From Flaccisagitta enflata (lineage: Eukaryota; Chaetognatha; Sagittoidea; Aphragmophora): a DNA stretch of 64,000 nucleotides. The number at the start of each line of letters is the position of its first letter. Position 1 is the stretch's first letter. The DNA lies in NCBI GenBank assembly GCA_965153355.1, contig OZ231127.1, forward strand, positions 36,084,001-36,148,000, written 5' to 3'. The notes under the pieces were generated by a model. It saw only the letters and a list, made by a program, of their open reading frames with translations, was not told where the DNA came from and searched no databases. The position numbers and the translations under genes are program-made. Positions 35,374 through 46,489 of this stretch are shown here, in pieces.

Positions 35374-37054
35374 GTGTGTGTGTTTGCGTGCGTGCGTCTG
35401 TGTGTGTCTTGCGCTTGTGCGTTTTCGCTCTCTCGCTCTCTGCGCCCGCACCGAGGTATTTAGCCCAGCCGATCCTCCTCGGGGTGAAGGAAAGCGCGGT
35501 TCCGAGAAACAACATGAAGGCATAATTAATGGCGATGGGGACTGTTAGGAAGTCGATGGGAGGCGACGCGAAGTCCATGTGGTTCATCAACAACACGCCG
35601 AGTGATGTCAATGGCATAAACGACCATGACAACACAGTGAAGCAAATACCTGAAGAAGGGGAACAAGTGACGCGGGCTCACAATATCGTTGCAGACGGAT
35701 GGGCATCCAACATGCCCCCCACCAACACACATACCCAGAAAAAAAACACATTTAAAACGCTTTTTCCACTTTTTCCACTTCTCTCTTTCAAGCCACCCCC
35801 AATCAAATTTTTAAAATTTTTTGAAACAAGGCCACGTTAAGGCCAATAAGTGCGCCTCGCTTGATTAAGAACTTGTGAATGAACGTTTTTGATGAATGAT
35901 TGAATGAATGAATGAATGAATGAATGGATGAAAATGAATGAGGTAAGGCATGAAAGGTGATAGGAGTGAAGAAATACGTCAGAATGAGCCGTTTTGCGCA
36001 TTTCAAATGTTTGCGTTACCAACCGACCGACCAACCGACCGACCGACCAACCGACCAACGGACATGACCTCTTATAGAAGTGCGAGGACGCACTTAAAAA
36101 GATTACATGATTTTGGATCTAGGCGAATTAAATAATTTCCTATCGATTGCACCTCACTTTTGAAAACCATTTTTAAAGAAAGTAAATTATGATTTTTTTT
36201 CAGTCCCCAACGCGCGACATAAGAATCTTTTAAGTTTTTTGAAAAAAAAGTGAAGATACAAGATTTTCGATCTAGGCGAATCAAACAATTTCCTATCAAT
36301 TGCAGCCCGCTTTTGAAAATCGTTTTTCAAAAAAATATTTTGTGATTTTTTTTTTGAGTCCCCGACGCGCGACACAAAAAATTTTCAAAGTTTTTAAAAA
36401 AAAAAAGTGAAAATGCAAGATTTTGGATCTGGGAAAATCAAACCGTTTCCCATCGATTGCACCCCACTTTTTAAAAAAAAAAAACTCCACTTTAAGGCTT
36501 TTTTGGGGGGCCCTTAGAGGCCCCTAAAAAGAAAATGTTTAATTAAAGCCGACGACGAGAGAAATAAAATCTCCGCCAAACAAAACCAAGAAAGCCTAGA
36601 TCAGTGGTGCTTTGCGCCTTCAATGACTCAACACATCAGGGGGCGAGTTTTTATCAAAACGAGATGCGCTCCCAGCCTTATTAGAAATTTTGAGTTGTAG
36701 CTCGTCCCCTACTTCAGCTTTCACAAATATCAACCGAATTTCATGCCCATTATGGAAATTTCTTTCTACTGCGTTAAGAGCCCTCTGTTTAAATTGGTCC
36801 TTTAGCACATACAGTAATATTAAAAGACGCCCAAAGAGTCAGTAAGCAATTTCACAACCGGCAAAAATACAAGGAAATAGAATTAAAGTCATACCTGTCC
36901 TGGCATACCATGGTGCCCGGGATGTGAGGAGGAGATGACGCAGTCCAATCAACCATCTTCGCCGTTGCTTCAAATAATCGCCAAACGTAAAAGGTGAACT
37001 TTCCCACATTTCAGCTGAAAACCAAAAATGCACAAACCAGTGGACGATTCAGCC

Positions 37055-37085
<31 letters not shown>

Positions 37086-37098
37086 GCGTGTGCGTGTG

Positions 37099-37130
<32 letters not shown>

Positions 37131-40100
37131 TGCTCTCACTCTGTCTCTTCTTGTTTTACTCACCAGGGATGAATCCAAATTTGTATCCTTTTGACATGGC
37201 AATTATGGCAAAGAAGCCGTCTTCGGCGATTGATCCTTCTGGTCCATGATCCCAGCTGACCTGGTGTTGCATTCAAACAAATCAAGATTGATTCATTAAT
37301 CAAAGAATATACTAGATTGCTCGACAATTATGACTATTTTCTCAACTAATGCACGTGAGTGATCGCAAAACTGATGTGTTTACACTTTAGAACAGGGTTC
37401 CTAAATCGAAATAAGTTATTGTAAACCTTTATAGCTGCTAAACTGCTTGTCCAAAACTCTTCAAATTTTCAGTGTATGTTAGTAATATGCTGCAGTATCA
37501 TTTTTGATTATTGGATATGAGAAAGTAGGGCAAGTATACAACAAATCACTTTTTTGTTTTTGCTCTTTGAAGAAGCTGTCTTTATCTGCTTACGTCACGG
37601 TGCACAGCATCTGAGATAGATAAAATCACTTTGATATTAAAGTTGATTTAAAAAAACCCGCCTCTGGCTAGTCAAAGTACTTGCCTGACGTGGCCAATGA
37701 AAACAGTTCAAAACCAGTGTAGCATTTCCTTCCACGAACACTACCGTGACATGTTTTTCTGTTTATCGTTTAGAAAAAAAATTCAAAAAGAAGAAAAAGC
37801 AATTCTATCCTATGACTTAGAGACTAGCCGCTTTTGCTAGCAACGAGTGGCATGAGATATTTCCTATGCGAAGGTGAAATTTCATGAGTCAACACAATTT
37901 TTTCAATATCAATAATTTTTATAATTTGCATTTTTTCACTAATTGAAAATAAATTTAAATTGGAAAACATATTTTTGCATAGAAAATCAATCTAAAGTCC
38001 ATGACAAGTATGAAGTATATAGATACATGTAAAAAAACATGGCCGGATACATGGCAATCCAGTCGCGGACGGTTGGGCAGGAGCCGTCATACAAAAACCG
38101 CTCAGAATTCAAAAATGTGACGGATGGACAGACCTACCAACCGACCGACCAACCGACCGACACGGCAAGGTGTAGAGTTGCGTGTCCGCGACTAAAAATA
38201 AGTTTTTTAAAGAAAACTTGTTTTTGCAGTATGTTTATCTTTGGTGAAATTATAACTAGGGATAAAAAAATTGGCATTTCCAAAAACATGGCTAACGGAT
38301 GAGCTACAACTTAAAATTTCCAAGACTGAGAGTGCATCTTGTTTTGAAAAAAAACTCACCCCCTGAAGTGTTGAGAATCATTGAAGGCGCAAAACACCAC
38401 TGATCTACGCGTTCTTGGTTTTGTTTGACGGAGATTCGATTTCTCTCGCCATCGGCTTTAACTAAACGCCCTTAAAAAGCCCTTATTGAGAATTTTTTTA
38501 TAAAAAGAAAAGTGGGGTGCATTCAATAGGAAATTGTTTGGTTTGCCTAGATCCAAAATCTTATATTTTTATTTTTTTTCAAAAAACTTAAAACAATTTT
38601 GTGTCGCGCGTCAGGGACTTAAAAAAAAATAACAAAATATTTTTTTTAAAAATGGTTTTCAAAAGTGGGGTGCAATCAATAAGAAATTATTTGATTTGCC
38701 TAAATCCAAAATCTTATATTTTTTTTTTTTAAACTTAAAAAAAAGAATGTCGGTTTTCCCTTATACTTTTCAAGTATAAAAAGGCCGTAACTTCTTAACT
38801 ATTGATGCGATTGTCCTGAAATTTGAAATACTAGCTGACGTCATGCTTCTCAACGTAAGAGCAAAAAATCTCTATTGTGAACTGTCGTAAAGTTGAACAC
38901 ACTTCTTGGCCTTTTTTTAAAACTCTTTAAAAAAGAGGGCCATGTTTTTGAAAATGCAAAATTTTGCATCAAGTAGCTGTGATATAATTTCACCTGACAG
39001 TATTTAAAATTTTGTTCTCTTTTTTATTAGAAACATCCATGTTTTCTTGAACAACTTTGGTCTTTAAACATATACAATTGATACCTTCTTTTTAATTTTT
39101 GAAAATACTATAAAAATAATTATAAGTATAAAAAAACACAATTCAGGTCTTGATACTAATGAAGATAACTGTCTGAAATAGTTTATTCTGACTGAAAAAC
39201 AAATTTCGTCTTTGTTTGCACTGTGACTTACTGTTTTTAGGTGCGACAAAGCACCTCTATAACTGGCTGTGTCCGTCAGTCAGTCGGTCTGTCTGTAACG
39301 CATTCGTTCAACGATCCACACGTCGCACCTTATTGGCCTACTTGGCCTTGTTTGTTGAGCAAGAACGTTAGGATTAGTGCCAAAAAAAAAAGAAAATTTA
39401 TCATAGCTTTTAGCTCTGCAAAAAAATTTGATAAAATCATAATTGATTCAGGATGACCATTGATACAAAACAGCTTGCAAATCTAAAAAAATCACCCAAA
39501 ATTTCGAAACAATAATTAAAATGAAACAATTTTGTGATAAAACTAGTCTATGATAAATTTTCTGTCATTTGACTCCAATCCTAAGGTTTTAACCGAATAT
39601 ATTCAAAAATTGCTAGTAGAAATAGTCGCAAAAGCGTTAGATGGTCAGCGGTACCCGTTGCCCCTATGTGAGTATGTGTGATGGTGAGAGGGGCAGCGGC
39701 CCCGAAGAGGCCGATGACCTCTGCTTAGTAAGTTTTGATGCTCTAGGATTGAATTTGAGCCTCAAAGCTGTGATTTGAGCCATGAGGCTGTGATTTGAGC
39801 CATGAGGCTCTGATTTGAGCCTCGAATCTGTGATTTGAGCCTCGAGTCTGTGATTTGAGGCTTGAGGCTGGGATACAAGCTTCGAGGCTGGGATTTGAGT
39901 ATCTAGGCTGTGATTTGAGCCATGAGGCTTTTGGGCAAGGCCGAGGACAAAAATGCCACACAGGGGAAATTCTCCTTCCTCTCTACGACCCCTCGAGGCC
40001 CAATCCTAGCCTCGAGGCTCAAATCCCAGCCTCGAGCCTTAAATCGCAGTCTCCAGGCTTAAATCCCAGTCTTGAGGCTCAAATCCCAGTCTTGAGGCTC

Positions 40101-43100
40101 AAATCCCAGCCTTGAGACTCGTCCCAGCCTTGAGGCTCAAATCCTCGTCCCGAGACCCAAATCCTAGCCTCGAGGCTCAATTCCCAGCCTCAAAGCTCAA
40201 ATCCCAGCCTTTAGGCTCAAATCCAAGCCTTGACGCTCAAATCCCAGCCTCAAGGCTCAAATCCCAGCTTCAAGGCCCCAATTTCAGCCTTGAGGCTCAA
40301 ATAAAAACAGCATAGGTCATCGGCCCCTTCGGGGCCGCTGCCCCTCTAACTAGCTCACACCCACATACATTCACAAAGGGGCAACGGGTACCACTGACCA
40401 TCTAACGCTTTTGCGACTATTTGAGCCTCATGGCTATGATTTGATGCTTTAGGCTGTGATTTGAGCCATGAGGCTGTGATTTGAGCCTCAAGGCTAGGAT
40501 TTGAGGATTGAGGCTTGGATTTGAGGGTTTAGGCTGGGATTTGAGCCTCAAGGCTGGGATGTGAGCCTCGAGGCTGGGATATAGGCCTCAAGGCTGGGAT
40601 ATGGGCCACGAGGCTGGGATATGGGCCTCGAGGCTGGGATATTGGCCTCGAGGCTGGGATATTGGCCTCGAGGCTGGGATATGGGCCTCGAGGCTGGGAT
40701 ATGGGCCTCGGGGCTGGGATATGGGCCTCGAGGCGGGGATATGGGCCTCAAGGCGGGGATATGGGCCTCAAGGCGGGGATATGGGCCTCGAGGCTGGGCT
40801 ATGGGCCTCGAGGCTGGGATATAGGCCTTTAGACTGGGATACAGGCCTTTAGACTGGGATTTGAGCCTCAAGGTTGAGATTTGAGTCTTAAGGCAAGGAT
40901 TTGGGCCTTGAGGCTAGAATTTGGGCCTCTAGACTAGGATCTGGGCCTCTAGACTAGGATTATGGCCCCAAGGCCAGGATATGAGCTTCGAGGGGGGTGG
41001 ACGGAGAAGAAGGCGGAGGAGAAGGAAAAATTTCCCCTATGTGTGAAAGCATAGGTCATCGGCCCCTTCGGGGCCGCTGCCCAAAAGGATAAACAGTAAA
41101 AAATAAATTTTACCTCAAATATGCACTTTTTTCAACATTTTGCCAACACTCAACTTAGCATAGAACATAACAAAACCGCAGTATATTACCAACACACACT
41201 AAAAATTTAAAAGTTTTTGGCAAGTAGTTCAACGACTATAAAGGTTTACCACAACTCACTCCGATTTAAGTACCCTGTAAATTAAGATTGTCAACAAATG
41301 TGAAGCAACCGGATAGGCGTGACTAGTTAGCAATTATGTACCTCTCACTATAACTCTTGCAATGGGGGGTTCATGAGAAATATTTCGAAACACATTTCTC
41401 TGATCCAACAAATTTAGTACTTTGGATTTTTATAAAATTAGAAAAGAACACTCATTCATGACAAAAATAATTTGTAGATCCTTTGAGACCCATTACTGCA
41501 CTTTGAGTCACGGAAACGCGATTGTACATGTTGTGTCAGTCGCGTCGGTCCCTCAGTCACATTGAATTGTTCTTGCATAACTGTCCATGCCATGCCCAAC
41601 CGTCCGCAAGTCGCGACTAGAATGACATGTATCTAGCCTTGTTCTGGTAAATAAGGAAGCGTACCTGTCTCTCTGCCCCAGCATTAGCAACAACGAAAGA
41701 TCCTTTCATCGACAGAATTGGGATGTTAATCGTAGTGAATTGAAACCTGAACGAACGTTTCGAGCAGGTTAATGTTCAGTTTTAGTTCAGTATCTATTCG
41801 GCCAAGATGAAATTCGAAAACAGCTGCAAACTTCGAGGGTTAAAATATAAATACCGAGGAAATTTCAGAACATTTTCTCATTTCTTTCACATGGGAAATG
41901 AATAAACGTCGCTCGAGAAAAAATTATTCTTAAGGGGAGAAAAGACTTAAGTAGTATAGCTCTCATCACGGCCGGGCCTTTTGTTAACAATACCATGCAC
42001 CACGGGCAAAACAGGATAACACAATATCCGCTCGAAGTAGAGTGCGACTGATATAAAAACATGGCCGGATACACGGCAATCCAGTCGCGGACGGTTGGGC
42101 AGGAGCAGCAATGCGGAAACCGCTCGCAATGTCAGAAATATTTCGGACGGACCGACGGACCTACCGACCGACACGGCAAGGTGAAGACTGTAGAGACGCA
42201 TAACCGCCACTAATAACATCACTAAGCACGCTAGATTAACTAAGTTCTGGTAAATTGTACAAATTTTTTCTCCAATCGAGAGTACACCATGCACCATTAA
42301 ATGTATTTTCTTCTTAATATTCTTCAAAAAACCAGGATATTTAATTCCTAATGTGCCCATTTTTCAAGAAGCTAATTTATCGAGCGAACAGCTTGAAATA
42401 CATTTCACCACGTAATAAAAAAGGCCAAACAAAAAATCCTGAACTCGGTATGGATTATTAGTGCTGTGGGCAAGTTAATCGCGTGCACTTTTTGCCTCAT
42501 CTCGTTTTTTTGGAATAACCACAAAAGTGGGAATTAGTTAGATTTTTTTTCAAACCGGGGTGTTCATAAAGCAAGATCTCACCCAATAAGATGTACCTGA
42601 GCTTTCAAACTGGAGCGTTACTCTACAAACTGGCATTCTCTTCTAGGCGTCATGAAAGAAATGGAATGACAATATATAAGTATTTAGATCTTTTCCGGAA
42701 CAATTTCAAAGACAAAGACTAAGACTAAATTAGAATGTGGAAATATCTCTCCCATTTCACCTCATCATTCCGTAATCAACGGCGACTCTGATGGAATCGG
42801 CGAGAGTCAGAAGCAGATTTTCCACTCCCAAGTTGGTGTAAGTGATGACTCCTTGGCCGAATTGGAACTGCCCTTTGGCGGCGAAGTTGAAGACGCCCTT
42901 GACCGAGTCTTCCGTCAAAATCGTCTCCTCGTCTAAGTGGACGATCCAATCTTCATCGCTCAAAATATTCACCGACGGCTGTGTGGGATAAAGTTAATAT
43001 GTCATATATATTGATTGAACATGAATAAGGCATAAAGCAATTCACGTCAGCATGGCAATTCTTTCACAGCCCTAAACATTCAGCAGTACTCTTTTTTGTT

Positions 43101-43185
43101 CTGAAAAGAAAGTCAAGAGAGACATAAAATAAGTCAAGCGGTTATACCCTATAGACTAAATGGCACAGATAACGGTTAACACAAC

Positions 43186-43268
<83 letters not shown>

Positions 43269-44638
43269 GCAAATTGATATTCGAACATTCAGCAGTACTC
43301 ATTCAAAATTGATACATGTATTTCAAGTTTACCTCCAAACAGTATTGCAACGCTCTGGCTTTAAACTTGCATCCATTTTGAGGCTGATAGTCCTCCGGAA
43401 CGACGACCTCTCTGATGTGCCGATGAGATGGCAGTTGAATCTCTTTGTCAGTAACAACTTCAAATTGAAAATGTTCGAGAGCGACTTTGTTGCAAGTTTC
43501 GATATTTCGGCGGACATTTTCTATGACCAGTTGCGGGAAAAGTCCTCTTGTGACCACACGGAAAGACAAAAATGGAGCCGCGAAACCTGTCAGAAATAAA
43601 ACAAATCTGTTTAGAACGATTCATAAATCCATTAGTCATCCATCAGCTGAAATTGTTGATGGTTTTTGGAAATATAAAATAACTGTAATGTCATTGCAGG
43701 CCCGGCCATGGCAGAGAAACGGCGCCCCACCCCCCACTGGCCCCCTCTCCTGTTCTGGACTGAGCTCTATACTCGATAGTCTAAGCTTCAGAAACCTAAT
43801 TCTGGCTTTTAATACCTAGATTCTGGTTTTTGGCACCATCATCTTAACCTTAAAGACCTTGATCTTGGCTCCAAGACCAAAATACTAGCCTCTGTCACCC
43901 GGATTCTGACTTCTAAGACCCAGATCCTGGTCTCCATAACCCTCATTTTAGCTCCAAACACTCAGATCCTACACATGCATATACAACTAGACAGATTCTT
44001 CCTGGTTCTATAGGACTTAGTCCCATTCAGAACCGGTGCCCTACCCCCCCCCCTCAACTTAACCAATAACCAACTCAAGCAGGGCATGGGTACCACTGAC
44101 TATGTACTGCCTTTGAACGACTATTTCATTTCATTCTAATGGTCCTTCTGGGCCCTCCCAAGGCCCGGGCCCACTATCTTAGTTGGTCCTCATCTTAGAT
44201 GGGAGTGACCCCCCCTCCTGACCAGGCCTGTGTCATTAAAACCGTGAAATGTTGAAAGTTATTCGTTGATTATATCGTGACAAAGAGTTCGCCTGGATCT
44301 AAATTGTGATGCTTCTTTACCTTCTCTGCAGAATATATAGTTAACAAAAATGTGAGCTTACCTTTGACGGAAGATTGGCAATTGATTCGAGGCAGCTTCA
44401 GTGGAAACAAGAAAATACCGAGAAAGTTAAAGACGGTGAAAGGCAACGAAAGCAACGGCAGAGTTTTTAGAAACAGCAATGCACAGGTACCGAGCGAACC
44501 GTATCGATCCCACGGAGTTTGTCGTGAAGCATCATACATGCGATGCCAGAGGAAAATAAACACAGTAAAAAGAGTTACATGTTGTAATGCTACTTTCCAC
44601 GTCCAAACGCCACCAGCGCCAGTCAATAACGTCCTCAT
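34431..44638 (-). CDS. Egghead/BRE-3-like beta-1,4-mannosyltransferase (GT2), 8 coding exons, complete
   Basis: Membrane glycosyltransferase of the family that adds mannose in beta-1,4 linkage to glucosylceramide in insects (egghead) and nematodes (BRE-3), starting arthro-series glycolipids. Exons in transcript order: 44638-44362, 43586-43333, 42978-42761, 41746-41665, 37260-37164, 37014-36895, 35649-35452, 34615-34431. All junctions are GT-AG and phase-matched; total 1431 nt, 476 residues, close to the 457 residues I recall for fly Egghead. Seen: N-terminal hydrophobic segments, RVVTRG (about 100), [10 protein letters not shown] (187-196) with the metal-binding acidic residues, AEDGFFA (289-295), QRRRW (326-330) and C-terminal membrane helices ending FDIVQKEK. 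On the minus strand, AATAAA occurs at 33856-33851. Confidence 0.93.
34709..34918 (+). mobile_element. Double-hairpin element, B type, in mannosyltransferase 1 intron 7
   Basis: GTGACACGGGGTCAC left palindrome, CATCGTTGCGGAAGGTTAGG, GACGGACTGACGGACAAAGC and right end GAGTCGCGTGTCCGCAAATG. It lies about 95 bp from exon 8. Confidence 0.82.
35281..35405. repeat. (GT)n microsatellite in mannosyltransferase 1 intron 7
   Basis: About 125 bp of GT with a few CG variants and TGCG units at 35385-35398, 47 bp from the exon 7 donor. Confidence 0.97.
35452..35649 (-). CDS. Mannosyltransferase 1, exon 7 (membrane helices)
   Basis: 198 nt, phase 1 to 1. It encodes two hydrophobic segments ([20 protein letters not shown] and [20 protein letters not shown]) and [10 protein letters not shown]. 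Acceptor CCCTTCTTCAG, donor GTGCGG followed by a CA-rich tract. Same length as 60506-60309. Confidence 0.93.
35666..35770 (+). mobile_element. Double-hairpin element, B type, left half
   Basis: GTGACGCGGGCTCACAATAT then CGTTGCAGACGGATGGGCAT. Only the left half is present; the E-type copy 35825-36098 follows. Confidence 0.65.
35825..36098 (+). mobile_element. Double-hairpin element, E type, intact
   Basis: AACAAGGCCACGTTAAGGCC left palindrome, GAATGAATGAATGAATGAAT run, ACGTCAGAATGAGCCGTTTT, CCGACCGACCAACCGACC run and right hairpin AGTGCGAGGACGCACT at 36079-36094. Confidence 0.85.
36101..36665. repeat. Left arm of a large inverted repeat, with about 155-bp tandem units
   Basis: Three tandem units carry GATTTTGGATCTAGGCGAAT (starts near 36108, 36263, 36418) and CCCCAACGCGCGACA. 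The outer sequence at 36539-36660 (CGACGAGAGAAATAAAATCT onward) is matched in reverse at 38345-38465. Confidence 0.85.
36895..37014 (-). CDS. Mannosyltransferase 1, exon 6 (QxxRW motif)
   Basis: 120 nt, phase 1 to 1. It encodes [20 protein letters not shown] then W, giving the processive-type QRRRW motif, and a following amphipathic stretch. Donor GTATGA. It has the same length and phase as 62577-62458 in the second copy. Confidence 0.95.
37057..37131. repeat. (GT)n/(CG) microsatellite between exons 5 and 6
   Basis: GT repeat with GTGCGT variants, 32 bp from the exon 5 donor. Confidence 0.95.
37164..37260 (-). CDS. Mannosyltransferase 1, exon 5
   Basis: 97 nt, phase 0 to 1. It encodes [20 protein letters not shown], the conserved 'fD.G.dGSvAEDcfFAm' acceptor-binding/catalytic region, then KFGFIPG. 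Acceptor GCAACACCAG, donor GTGAGT. A (CA)n tract follows the donor. Confidence 0.93.
38036..38197 (+). mobile_element. Double-hairpin element, A type
   Basis: AACATGGCCGGATACATGGC, CAGTCGCGGACGGTTGGGCA, CCGACCGACCAACCGACC run, right hairpin AGTTGCGTGTCCGCGACT. Close to 17701-17862 and 42057-42214. Confidence 0.85.
38340..38745. repeat. Right arm of the large inverted repeat around exons 5 and 6
   Basis: Reverse copies of the 36101-36665 sequence: GGCGCAAAACACCACTGATC (38382-38405), TTTGCCTAGATCCAAAATCT (near 38543 and 38695) and GTGTCGCGCGTCAGGGA. Confidence 0.85.
39234..39353 (-). mobile_element. Double-hairpin element, C type
   Basis: Right hairpin AGGTGCGACAAAGCACCT (39240-39257), AGTCAGTCGGTCTGTCTG run, CGATCCACACGTCGCACC and the GGCCTACTTGGCC palindrome at the other end. 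Confidence 0.88.
39620..40422. repeat. 803-bp palindrome-capped minisatellite element
   Basis: Ends AATAGTCGCAAAAGCGTTAG and CTAACGCTTTTGCGACTATT are perfect inverted copies, followed inward by GGTACCCGTTGCCCC / GGGGCAACGGGTACC and by GGGCAGCGGCCCCGAAGAGG / CCCCTTCGGGGCCGCTGCCC. Inside are 20-bp units (TTTGAGCC--GAGGCTGTGA) in one orientation at 39733-39935 and in the opposite orientation at 39988-40308. Confidence 0.9.
40424..41082. repeat. 20-bp minisatellite array with GCCTCGAGGC core
   Basis: About 28 tandem units of GGGATATGGGCCTCGAGGCT with variants (40424-40990), then a cap GGTCATCGGCCCCTTCGGGG at 41056-41075. The unit contains CCTCGAGG, itself palindromic. Confidence 0.93.
41515..41647 (-). 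mobile_element. Degraded double-hairpin element
   Basis: GTCAGTCGCGTCGGTCCCTC, CATGCCCAACCGTCCGCAAG and TATCTAGCCTTGTT match the core and left end of the A type. It ends just before the exon 4 donor. Confidence 0.5.
41665..41746 (-). CDS. Mannosyltransferase 1, exon 4
   Basis: 82 nt, phase 2 to 0. It encodes [20 protein letters not shown] then NAGAERQ, equivalent to Egghead 'FKlfhkPlfSwKGSyVVtq.saER'. It is too short to appear as a long ORF; both splice sites (CGTTCAG, GTACGC) fit the phases of its neighbours. Confidence 0.9.
42057..42214 (+). mobile_element. Double-hairpin element, A type
   Basis: AACATGGCCGGATACACGGC, CAGTCGCGGACGGTTGGGCA, GACGGACCTACCGACCGACA run. The right hairpin is altered (GAGACGCATAACCGCCACTA). 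Confidence 0.8.
42761..42978 (-). CDS. Mannosyltransferase 1, exon 3 (catalytic)
   Basis: 218 nt, phase 0 to 2. It encodes [20 protein letters not shown] and FGQGVITY...[12 protein letters not shown], the nucleotide-sugar and metal-binding core of the GT2 fold. Acceptor ATCCCACACAG, donor GTGAAA. Confidence 0.96.
43189..43266. repeat. (GA)n microsatellite in mannosyltransferase 1 intron 2
   Basis: About 78 bp of GA, 66 bp from exon 2; the minus-strand transcript carries it as (CU)n, after the donor. Confidence 0.97.
43333..43586 (-). CDS. Mannosyltransferase 1, exon 2
   Basis: 254 nt, phase 1 to 0. It encodes [15 protein letters not shown] and [20 protein letters not shown], then [11 protein letters not shown], closely following the Egghead catalytic domain start. 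Acceptor TATTTCTGACAG, donor GTAAAC. Confidence 0.95.
43700..44120. repeat. Degenerate tandem repeats with the GGGTACCACTGAC cap
   Basis: Units resembling GACCCAGATCCTGGTCTCCA recur with heavy variation at 43775-43975. The right end GCAGGGCATGGGTACCACTG then ACTATGTACTGCCTTTGAACG resembles the outer cap at 40376-40422. Confidence 0.6.
44362..44638 (-). CDS. Mannosyltransferase 1, exon 1
   Basis: 277 nt from ATG (44638-44636), phase 1 out, donor GTAAGC. It encodes a signal-anchor-like hydrophobic stretch ([20 protein letters not shown]) and a second hydrophobic segment ([20 protein letters not shown]), matching the two N-terminal hydrophobic regions of Egghead. An A-rich tract lies just upstream of the ATG. 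Confidence 0.9.
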
Positions 44639-45390
44639 TTTTTTTGTTTTTTTTTGTTTTTGTGATTGTAATTCACGTCAAATTTTGTTAGTTTTTTTTT
44701 CTTTAGAAAATAAATCGCCGATCTTTCGACGCCCAGACGAGGGAGTTTATCTTGATGTGAGCAACCAAGATGAGTCACCTTTTAAAATTGTCGAAAACTG
44801 AAAATGAAAAACTGGAAGAAATCATATTTGTTCTAGCAAGGAAAAAAGAATCATGAACAAATTTGAGAGAACCAGAGAGAAGCTGAAAGAGGCTTTGCGT
44901 AGGACGGCATTCAATAATCACGCACCCCTTTTGTAAGGCGGTGCGACGGTCTGTCATTCTTTTGTACCTTGGATCATGTTCAGGAAAGGGATTCAAATTT
45001 CTCGAGTCACTGTTGCGCCGCCAGTCTGCCACCTTTCTTCATTTCTTTTTGTCTCTTTATACTAAAGAGTTTAAGAAGAGTATGTGAAAATTCTATCATC
45101 TTGCTTTTGTAGATGTACGGGTTGATTGATCATTTCCAAAAAAATTAAACAAAGGCACTATGTCGTTATTTCTTCTTGTCTAGATAGTTTTTTCTGTGAT
45201 AGGATAGAGAAAGATGGTATCGTCTAAGCGGAATAACTGCCTTATCAAACATGATCCAAGTACCAACGGAACAAACATGATTAGGAAAGATTAAGTTTGA
45301 GCAACAGTTTGCTAAAATTTAAAACCACTCGTTAACTCTTAATTGGATCGTATGAGTTAAACTTAAAGCGAATACGTAACAGGGAATCTC

Positions 45391-45739
45391 TTTTTAGTCG
45401 CGTGCTAAACGACTCTACACCCCGCTCTGTCGCGTCGGTCGGTTTGTCGGTAGTTTGGTCAGTCGGTCGGTCCCCTTTTTGCTTTTTCGGAGTTTTAGAG
45501 CTTTTTGAGCTTACTGCTCCTGCCCAAATGCCCCAGTGACCTTCTCCACACTGCCTGCCAGAACACGGAATGAGTTGACCTGAAATGATAGTCTACAATT
45601 CACATAGGGTTGGAGTCCTCGTGGCGTGTATAATACAGATCTATAAAGAACTAAATCATTTTTAGGGCGTTTTTTGAATCATAATTATATACTCCTTCAC
45701 ATCCGCACGTGACTGGGGCAGCCGTGTATCCGGATTGTT
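45391..45739 (-). mobile_element. Double-hairpin element, A type, with about 130-bp internal foreign segment
   Basis: TTTTTAGTCGCGTGCTAAACGACTC end, GTCGGTCGG runs and ACTGCTCCTGCCC up to about 45560; the left end CCGCACGTGACTGGGGCAGCC resumes at 45702. The segment between has no match in other copies. Confidence 0.7.
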
Positions 45740-45811
45740 CAGCAACTACCCAGGTAGCACAGCTTCTTTTATAGAAAACGCACACTAAGATAACGAGAGC
45801 AGTTGAAAGAG

Positions 45812-45831
45812 CGAGCGCGCGCGCGCGCGAG

Positions 45832-45892
<61 letters not shown>
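45812..45892. repeat. (CG)n then (GA)n tract
   Basis: GCGAGCGCGCGCGCGCGCGA at 45812-45831 followed by GA repeat to 45892. Confidence 0.95.
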
Positions 45893-45894
<2 letters not shown>

Positions 45895-46489
45895 ACCTGC
45901 GTAGCATGCCCGCTAAACATTAGAAAGAAAACAACGGATAACGGGAAGCGCCTTGATTCTGCAGATAGGCGCTTTGAAGCTGATAGATTCCATTTTGCGC
46001 AAACTCATTTCTTATTTTTAGCTAAAAAAAAAATAGAAAATCTATGTCCGCCTCTGGGGTCCCACGAAGAAAGTGTTTTACGATCGTAGATGTGGCAACA
46101 TGTCAGGTACGAAAATTAATTCTTGATTTGCATTGAGTGCCTGATGATTGGTGATAACAGAAGACGACAAACTGTCGAAATCAAACATCCTACAGGCGTT
46201 TTTCAGGGTCTCGCAGGATAATAAGGCCTGCCATTGTATAATATGTTGATGTCATGCCCAGAATGTTCCTGTTAAACAGCAGTTCAGCTAAAGGGAGTGG
46301 GAAATAATGGGTAAAACAAAGAAAGTAAAGAAAATGAAAGAAAGACAGACAGACAGACAGACAAAAACAATAGGCAGACAGATGGAAAAATACACAGAAG
46401 GGCAACAAATAACAGATAGAGCGACATATCGAAAGACAGTCAAAAGACAGATAAGGCATGGATTAAAAAGCTACATTTATAATCGAACC

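Larger units (their letters stand above)
37393..41277. mobile_element. Large foldback with about 120-bp arms, filled with other repeats
   Basis: CAGGGTTCCTAAATCGAAAT...GTAAACCTTTATAG on the left is matched in reverse by CTATAAAGGTTTACC...CGATTTAAGTACCCTG on the right. TA follows the right end but not the left. The interior holds an A element, a C element, the right arm above and the capped minisatellite, and all of it lies in mannosyltransferase 1 intron 4. Confidence 0.6.

Noticed and set aside
40548-40871. Pro/Ser/Arg-rich repeat proteins on both strands of the 20-bp array
   Set aside because: Every frame is open only because the unit lacks stops; no splice or start context supports coding.
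39733-40990. Possible CRISPR-like array of 20-bp units
   Set aside because: Units are directly adjacent without unique spacers, vary gradually, and occur in a spliced animal genome; this is a minisatellite.
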